From an uncultured Burkholderiales bacterium (GTDB lineage Bacteria > Pseudomonadota > Gammaproteobacteria > Burkholderiales > Burkholderiaceae_C), in assembly GCA_937891665.1 (NCBI GenBank), contig CALAGS010000224.1, positions 1 through 44,782 of the forward strand: DNA of 44,782 nucleotides. Reading direction: 5' to 3'. The notes below the pieces were generated by a model. The model was not told the origin of the DNA. It did not search any database and worked only from the letters and a program-made list of their open reading frames with translations. The position numbers and the translations under genes are program-made. Of the stretch, positions 40,088-44,782 are shown one piece after another (position 1 is the stretch's first letter; the number at the start of each line of letters is the position of its first letter).

Positions 40088-40458
40088 GAGAACTCAAAAG
40101 GTTTTAAATTGAAATCAGTATGCCAGTGAACCACACCGCCTTGCTCCGACAAGGTGATTGGGATCAAACCACCCTTGCAAGGCCCGCCCGCGCAAGCGCC
40201 AGAATCGGGTCGGTACAAGGCACCGTGTGTGGCACAAATTAGGAATTGTCCGGTTGTGTCAAAAAAACGGTTGGGTTGGAAATCCATCTCCATGGCGACA
40301 TGGCTGCAACGGTTCAAGTAAGCATGAGCTATGCCTTTAAAACGGATGGCAAATGCCCTGCAGGTTTGGCCACCATAAATGACATCGAAAGGAACCGCTA
40401 AGCCCCCGTCGCTCAGGTCAGCTGAATGGCACAAAGGAATGACGGCGCTCTCAAGCAT
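40084..40458 (-). CDS. Rieske [2Fe-2S] domain protein
   Basis: Small soluble protein (124 aa) that is almost entirely a Rieske domain. The ligands are Cys51 and His53 (CSH) and Cys75 and His78 (CATH), and a second cysteine pair, CAGGPC, follows near residue 90. No membrane helix or oxygenase domain is attached. The ATG at 40458 overlaps the end of gph by 8 nt; a TTG at 40464 is less likely. The partner is unknown. Position between gph and an S49 peptidase is conserved in several Comamonadaceae from memory, so a shared transcript is likely. Confidence 0.9.
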   Translation of the reverse strand: MLESAVIPLCHSADLSDGGLAVPFDVIYGGQTCRAFAIRFKGIAHAYLNRCSHVAMEMDFQPNRFFDTTGQFLICATHGALYRPDSGACAGGPCKGGLIPITLSEQGGVVHWHTDFNLKPFEFS

Positions 40459-41134
40459 TTTCAATCAGCCATTGCCGCAGTTCAGACACAGAATGCGCAA
40501 TGAACTTAGGCTTTAAATCATGGAAAGCAGAAGGCTCGTGAGCGCCATAACTAACCCCGACACTGGCACATCCTGCATTCAATGCCATTTGTAAGTCGTG
40601 CGTGGTGTCGCCAATCATCAGCGTGCGCTCAGCCTCCACGCCAAACTCCCGCATCAACTCTTGCAGCATGATTGGGCTTGGCTTGCCTGCTGTTTCATCT
40701 GCTGTGCGTGAGCCATCAAACATGCCCTTTAAGTGAACGTCATGCAAGGCTTCGTTCAAACCTTTGCGACTTTTGCCAGTGGCCACTGTTAACCAATGGT
40801 GCCGCAATTTCAACTCTGCCAACATGGGCAAGACACCGTCAAAAAGAACAATGTCGTTTTGGTGCTCGGTGTAGTGGTGGCGATAGCGCTGCCCAAGTTC
40901 TGGGTATTTTTCAACAGCCACATCAGGGGCAGCGTGCGCCAGTGCTTGCATCAGTCCCAACCCGATAACATAAGACGCGGCTTCTTTGCTGGGTTCTTGC
41001 CCGCCAACATCGACCACAGCACGCTGAATGCAACGCGTGATGATGGCGGTGGAATCAAACAGCGTGCCATCCCAATCGAAGGTGATCAGGTCAAACTGGC
41101 GGGGACGTAAACTTGGGTTTGGCATGATTGACAT
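40451..41134 (-). CDS. gph: HAD superfamily phosphatase (phosphoglycolate phosphatase-like)
   Basis: Hydrolase of 227 aa. HAD motif I is DWDGTLFDST with Asp20 and Asp22, motif II lies around TVATGKSRKGL, and motifs III/IV are KPSPIML and MIGDTTHDL. It is of the Gph/PGP type that clears 2-phosphoglycolate, though substrate is inferred. The start overlaps the rluC stop by about 35-44 nt, depending on the ATG chosen (41134 or 41125). Neither has a strong ribosome site, so translation may be coupled to rluC. Confidence 0.88.
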   Translation of the reverse strand: MSIMPNPSLRPRQFDLITFDWDGTLFDSTAIITRCIQRAVVDVGGQEPSKEAASYVIGLGLMQALAHAAPDVAVEKYPELGQRYRHHYTEHQNDIVLFDGVLPMLAELKLRHHWLTVATGKSRKGLNEALHDVHLKGMFDGSRTADETAGKPSPIMLQELMREFGVEAERTLMIGDTTHDLQMALNAGCASVGVSYGAHEPSAFHDLKPKFIAHSVSELRQWLIENA

Positions 41135-42110
41135 ACAGTTGGAGTTCAGAAGGTAGGCTTGATTTCAACTCGACTCGCTTGCCGGTAGCAGGGTGGGAAA
41201 ACTGCAAACGCCAGGCATGCAAAAACATTCTCTTCAGGCCCTGTTTTTGAAGTACTTTGTTCCACTCGAAATCACCGTATTTATCGTCGCCAGCAATGGG
41301 GTGCCCTTGAGATGCCAAGTGCACCCTAATTTGATGGGTCCGACCTGTCTTGATGGTGACCTCTAACAAGGTGCAACCCACCAAGCGCTCTGCCACTTTC
41401 ACCAAGGTGATGGACCGCATGCCATCAGGATCCTCGTTGGACGTGACCTTCACACGGCGCTCGCCATCTGGCAAAAGGAATTTGTACAGCGCGCTGTCAA
41501 TCACCTTTAACTTTTCAGGCCAGCTGCCTTGCACCAAAGCAAGGTAAGTCTTACCTGTTTCCCGCTCTCTGAATTGGTCTTGAAGGTGCTTGAGGGCACT
41601 TCTTTTCTTGGCCACCAACAAGATGCCACTGGTTTCACGGTCCAGTCGGTGGACCAATTCAAGCAGTTTTGCCAGTGGCCTGGCCTGACGCAGCTGCTCA
41701 ATCACCCCAAAACTCACACCAGATCCGCCATGTACCGCTACGCCTGAGGGCTTGTCGATGGCCATTAAAGCGTCGTCTTCTAACAACAAAGGAAATTCAC
41801 GGCCTGGCGCTGGCCTGGCCGCCTTTTCAGCAACTTTGTCAGAAATTCTCACGGGCGGAAGACGCACGACATCGCCCGTTTCAATCCGCGTGTCTGCAGA
41901 GGCGCGGCCCTTATTCACTCGCACCTCACCGCTTCGAATGATTCGATAAACGTGCGTTTTGGGGACCCCCTTAAGGTGCCGAATGAGGAAATTGTCCAAG
42001 CGTTGGCCGGCAGACTCCTCGTCCACAGTGAGCCATTTGACCTCCACGGCCGGAGATGTGGCCGAAGAAATGTCCGAATGTGTGGCTTGAGGCCCTATAA
42101 TGCGATTCAC
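41091..42110 (-). CDS. rluC: 23S rRNA pseudouridine synthase (RluC)
   Basis: Makes pseudouridines in 23S rRNA (955, 2504 and 2580 in E. coli) (339 aa). An N-terminal S4 domain (about 34-95, with GQRLDNFLIRHLKGVPK) is followed by the catalytic domain with Asp157 in HRLDRETSG. The start is GTG at 42110, giving MNRIIGPQAT. It is divergent from rne, as in E. coli, where rluC also lies beside rne. Confidence 0.95.
   Translation of the reverse strand: MNRIIGPQATHSDISSATSPAVEVKWLTVDEESAGQRLDNFLIRHLKGVPKTHVYRIIRSGEVRVNKGRASADTRIETGDVVRLPPVRISDKVAEKAARPAPGREFPLLLEDDALMAIDKPSGVAVHGGSGVSFGVIEQLRQARPLAKLLELVHRLDRETSGILLVAKKRSALKHLQDQFRERETGKTYLALVQGSWPEKLKVIDSALYKFLLPDGERRVKVTSNEDPDGMRSITLVKVAERLVGCTLLEVTIKTGRTHQIRVHLASQGHPIAGDDKYGDFEWNKVLQKQGLKRMFLHAWRLQFSHPATGKRVELKSSLPSELQLYVNHAKPKFTSPPV
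42096..42101 (+). promoter_or_regulatory. Possible rne promoter -10 element
   Basis: A perfect TATAAT lies just inside the rluC start region, reading towards rne. The -35 is weak. If used, the rne mRNA would have a leader of about 530 nt, in line with the long leaders of other rne genes. Confidence 0.35.
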
Positions 42111-42640
42111 CGGCGTTGTGCTGTAAGTGGTTGATTTGAATGGAAATGAATTCCTGATGACAGGAGTTTAGTTCACTCTCCACCAACAAGCGCCGTAAGT
42201 TCGATGCCGCCATGAGCGAAATCCGCAGACTGAAGGCCAGCGCCAACGGTGGTAGATCAGTTTTGTGGCTGGACCGATGCTTTGAAACCCTGATACGGAA
42301 TATTTTTATTCAGTAGCTTTTCAGCTACCGAACGGATTGAATCGAAATGAGTGTGTTGTTTGGATCTTTGCTGTCTTTCTTGCAGTGGCTATTTGCGCCG
42401 CTCGAGACACCATTGCCTGCGCGCGCTCACAGCCTCGATTCTTCCACGCGCCCCTTTCCACATTCCAGCGACAAATTTGCGCCCATGAATGTCGGAATCA
42501 TTTGGCAATTCCCTTCGTTTCGAACGTCAGTCTCGGCACCGTTGGCTCCTTAAGAGCTGGTTGTTAAACAGGTGATCCGGCCCCAACGCCTAATTTGGCG
42601 GGGCTTGTTTTGCTGACACATTGAAAAGAAGGGACGCATC
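42111..42640 (+). other. Long structured leader region of rne
   Basis: 530 nt without a convincing gene. It contains a hairpin GTAGCT-TTTC-AGCTAC (42313-42328) after an AU-rich stretch, and close to rne a terminator-like element: GGCCC (42579-42583) and CGCC (42587-42590) pair with GGCG (42597-42600) and GGGCT (42601-42605), followed by TGTTTT. A 68-codon frame at 42347-42553 is described separately. In E. coli the rne leader lets RNase E control its own mRNA; the same may hold here by analogy. Confidence 0.55.
42347..42553 (+). CDS. Doubtful small ORF in the rne leader
   Basis: 68 codons from ATG at 42347, with a hydrophobic start MSVLFGSLLSFLQWLFAPLE and a Ser/Pro-rich remainder. No clear ribosome site and no family recognised. 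It could be a leader peptide, a small membrane protein or chance. Confidence 0.2.
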   Translation: MSVLFGSLLSFLQWLFAPLETPLPARAHSLDSSTRPFPHSSDKFAPMNVGIIWQFPSFRTSVSAPLAP

Positions 42641-44782
42641 ATGAAACGGATGCTGATCAACGCCACACAGGCTGAAGAACGCCGCTTGGCCATCGTCGAC
42701 GGACAAAAACTCCTCGACTACGAAATTGAAATTGAAGGCCGTGAACAACGCAAAGGCAACATCTACAAGGCGGTTGTTACGCGCGTCGAGCCCTCGCTTG
42801 AAGCCTGCTTCGTTGACTACGGCGAAGAGCGCCACGGCTTCTTGCCTTTCAAAGAAATCTCCCGCCAATACTTTGCCGAAGGCGTGCCTGTTAGCCAAGC
42901 GCGCATCAACGATGTGATTCGCGAAGGCCAAGAGCTTTTGGTGCAAGTGGAAAAAGAAGAACGTGGCAACAAGGGCGCTGCCCTGACCACTTTCATCAGT
43001 TTGGCCGGACGCTATGTGGTCCTCATGCCCAACAACCCACGCGGTGGTGGCGTTAGCCGTCGAATTGAAGGCGACGACCGCGCAGAACTCAAAGAAGCCA
43101 TGGACCAGTTGGAATATCCCAAAGGGATGTCCATCATTGCCCGCACCGCTGGCATTGGTCGCAGCGCACCTGAATTGCAATGGGACTTGAACTATTTGCT
43201 CAAGCTGTGGACCGCCATTGACGGCGCCACGCAAGGTGCCAAAGGCGCCTTCCTGATTTACCAAGAATCCAGCTTGGTCATTCGTGCCATTCGCGATTAC
43301 TTCAACAGCGACATCGGCGACATCCTGATCGACACCGACGACATCTACGATCAAGCTCAGCAGTTTATGAGCCACGTCATGCCCGAGTTTGCACCGCGTG
43401 TGAAGCGTTACCGCGACGATGCACCGCTGTTCAGTCGTTTCCAAATTGAGCACCAAATTGAATCGGCTTATGCGCGCACTGTGCAGTTGCCATCAGGCGG
43501 CGCCATCGTCATTGACCACACTGAAGCCTTGGTGTCGGTGGACGTGAACTCTGCACGTGCCATCAAAGGCGGCGACATTGAAGAAACCGCCACGCGCACC
43601 AACTTAGAAGCCGCCGACGAAGTGGCCCGCCAAATGCGCTTGCGCGATTTGGGTGGCCTGATCGTCATTGACTTCATTGACATGGAAGAGTCGCGCAACC
43701 GCCGTGATGTCGAAAATCGTCTGCGCGATGCCTTGCGTCAAGACCGCGCACGTGTTCAGTTTGGCTCTATCAGCAAGTTTGGTCTCTTAGAAATGAGTCG
43801 CCAACGCTTGAAGCCTGCGCTTGCTGAAGGCTCCTCTATTCCATGCCCACGCTGCGGCGGCTCCGGCCATGTGCGCGACACCGAGAGCTCGGCTTTGCAA
43901 ATTTTGCGCATCATCCAAGAAGAGTCCATGAAGGACAACACGGCCGCAGTGCACGCGCAAGTACCTGTAGAAGTGGCCTCTTTCTTGTTGAACGAAAAGC
44001 GCCCAGAAATTGCCAAGATTGAATTGAAACAGCGCATCAATGTGCTGCTGGTTCCCAACAAGTCTTTGGAAACACCGCACTACAAGCTCGAGCGTTTGAA
44101 GCACGACGACCCTCGCTTGGACAACATTGAAGCCAGCTACACCATGGCTGAAGTGATGGAAGATCCCACCACTGTGACGCGTCGCTCGCAAGAGCCCACA
44201 AACCGTCAAACACCTGTTATCAAAGGCGTTTTGCCTGACGCACCTGCGCCAGCTTCGGTGCCTAAGCCTGAATCTACAAAGCCAGCTCCAACTCAAACCC
44301 GTCAACCGGCTGCGAAAGCTGAAAGCACAGGTGGTTTCTTTGGTTGGCTCAAGCGCTTGATGGGCGGCACAACAGAAGCCAAGGAAGAGCCAGCCACAAA
44401 TGTGGGCAAGCGTGGCGAACGCACACCGAAAGATGGCGATCGCAATGAACGCAGCGACCGCAACGGCGATCGCCGAGGTGGCCGCGGTGGCCGTGGCGGC
44501 CGGCGTGGAGATCGAAATGATCGCGGTGAACGCACTGAAGGCGCAACCGAGCGCAACGAGAGCACTGAAGCACGCGCTCCGCGCGAAAATGGCGGTAACC
44601 GCCGGGGTGCAGAACGCAGCGATCGCAATGGTCAACGTGGGGAACGAACTGAGCGCGGCGAACGCCGTGAAAGCGCCAACCCTAATGGCAACAATGCTGT
44701 CGACACCCAAAATGTCAATGCCGTAGTCTCTGATTCAACTCAGGCAGACCAGCGCAACGAAGCCCGCACAGAAAGAGCCCCT
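42641..44782 (+). CDS. rne: Ribonuclease E, N-terminal 714 codons (3' end outside window)
   Basis: Endonuclease that starts decay of most mRNAs and matures rRNA and tRNA. The frame is open to the last base. Visible order: S1 domain around residues 35-125; the DNase I-like catalytic part with Asp in SVDVNSARA and VIDFIDME; the zinc link CPRCGG at Cys402/Cys405, close to E. coli 404/407; the small domain; and at about 565-577 an amphipathic segment GGFFGWLKRLMGG, matching the place of the E. coli membrane-targeting helix. A long Arg/Asn/Asp/Gly-rich tail then begins, as in RNA-binding degradosome scaffolds. AAGAAGGG precedes the ATG. Confidence 0.96.
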   Translation, partial: MKRMLINATQAEERRLAIVDGQKLLDYEIEIEGREQRKGNIYKAVVTRVEPSLEACFVDYGEERHGFLPFKEISRQYFAEGVPVSQARINDVIREGQELLVQVEKEERGNKGAALTTFISLAGRYVVLMPNNPRGGGVSRRIEGDDRAELKEAMDQLEYPKGMSIIARTAGIGRSAPELQWDLNYLLKLWTAIDGATQGAKGAFLIYQESSLVIRAIRDYFNSDIGDILIDTDDIYDQAQQFMSHVMPEFAPRVKRYRDDAPLFSRFQIEHQIESAYARTVQLPSGGAIVIDHTEALVSVDVNSARAIKGGDIEETATRTNLEAADEVARQMRLRDLGGLIVIDFIDMEESRNRRDVENRLRDALRQDRARVQFGSISKFGLLEMSRQRLKPALAEGSSIPCPRCGGSGHVRDTESSALQILRIIQEESMKDNTAAVHAQVPVEVASFLLNEKRPEIAKIELKQRINVLLVPNKSLETPHYKLERLKHDDPRLDNIEASYTMAEVMEDPTTVTRRSQEPTNRQTPVIKGVLPDAPAPASVPKPESTKPAPTQTRQPAAKAESTGGFFGWLKRLMGGTTEAKEEPATNVGKRGERTPKDGDRNERSDRNGDRRGGRGGRGGRRGDRNDRGERTEGATERNESTEARAPRENGGNRRGAERSDRNGQRGERTERGERRESANPNGNNAVDTQNVNAVVSDSTQADQRNEARTERAP

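Noticed and set aside
42590..43456. 288-codon open frame on the minus strand
   Set aside because: It lies entirely antisense to rne in a region with clear RNase E protein motifs and has no family features; it is a shadow frame.
43787..44710. 307-codon Ala/Arg-rich frame on the minus strand
   Set aside because: Antisense to rne; its odd composition comes from the repeat-rich RNase E tail.

Overview
The window is a gene-dense, almost entirely housekeeping stretch of a betaproteobacterial chromosome. Gene content and order (sdhCDAB-sdhE-gltA; leuCDB-asd-fimV-truA-trpFBA-accD; yceD-rpmF-plsX-fab-mucD-lepAB-rnc-era-recO-pdxJ-acpS-nagZ; rluC/rne) point to Burkholderiales. The Comamonadaceae are the best fit, and the modest GC content and compact spacing suggest a freshwater lineage such as Limnohabitans or Rhodoferax relatives. 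The genus is inference. No IS element, prophage, CRISPR array, tRNA or rRNA gene was seen.

Layout. 1-5095 (+): succinate dehydrogenase, its FAD-insertion factor and citrate synthase, ending at a strong terminator. 5172-8242 (-): proton-translocating transhydrogenase pntAB. 8413-18770 (+): leucine branch (leuCDB), asd, a short FimV-like protein, truA, trpFBA and accD. 18773-19318 (-): a YggT membrane protein. 19439-20989 (+): lysS. 21027-37588 (-): a 16.5-kb run containing, in transcription order, yceD, rpmF, plsX, fabH, fabD, fabG, acpP, fabF, a small membrane protein, mucD, lepA, lepB, rnc, era, recO, pdxJ, acpS, nagZ and a small membrane protein. 37614-39016 (+): a Maf pyrophosphatase and a tetrapyrrole-methylase-family methyltransferase. 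39062-42110 (-): rluC, gph, a Rieske protein and an S49 peptidase. 42641-end (+): rne, cut by the window edge.

How the genes work together. The first block feeds and runs the TCA cycle, and PntAB links NADH to NADPH. The leu, asd and trp genes make amino acids. accD and the fab/plsX cluster make fatty acids and phospholipid precursors. The lepA-nagZ block covers signal-peptide processing, RNA processing, ribosome assembly, recombination repair, PLP synthesis, ACP activation and murein recycling. The rluC, rpmF, truA, lysS and rne genes serve RNA and translation. Translational coupling is common: many neighbours overlap by ATGA, GTGA or TGATG.

No convincing new multi-gene system is present. 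The points most worth a second look are small or are absences. The rpoE-rseA-rseB genes are missing from their usual place between fabF and mucD. A 451-nt gap between mucD and lepA carries DnaA-box-like sequences and palindromes. An intrinsic terminator overlaps the start of the ORF after fabF. Large hairpins sit between rpmF and plsX and between leuB and asd. The rne leader is about 530 nt and structured. FimV is roughly half its usual size.
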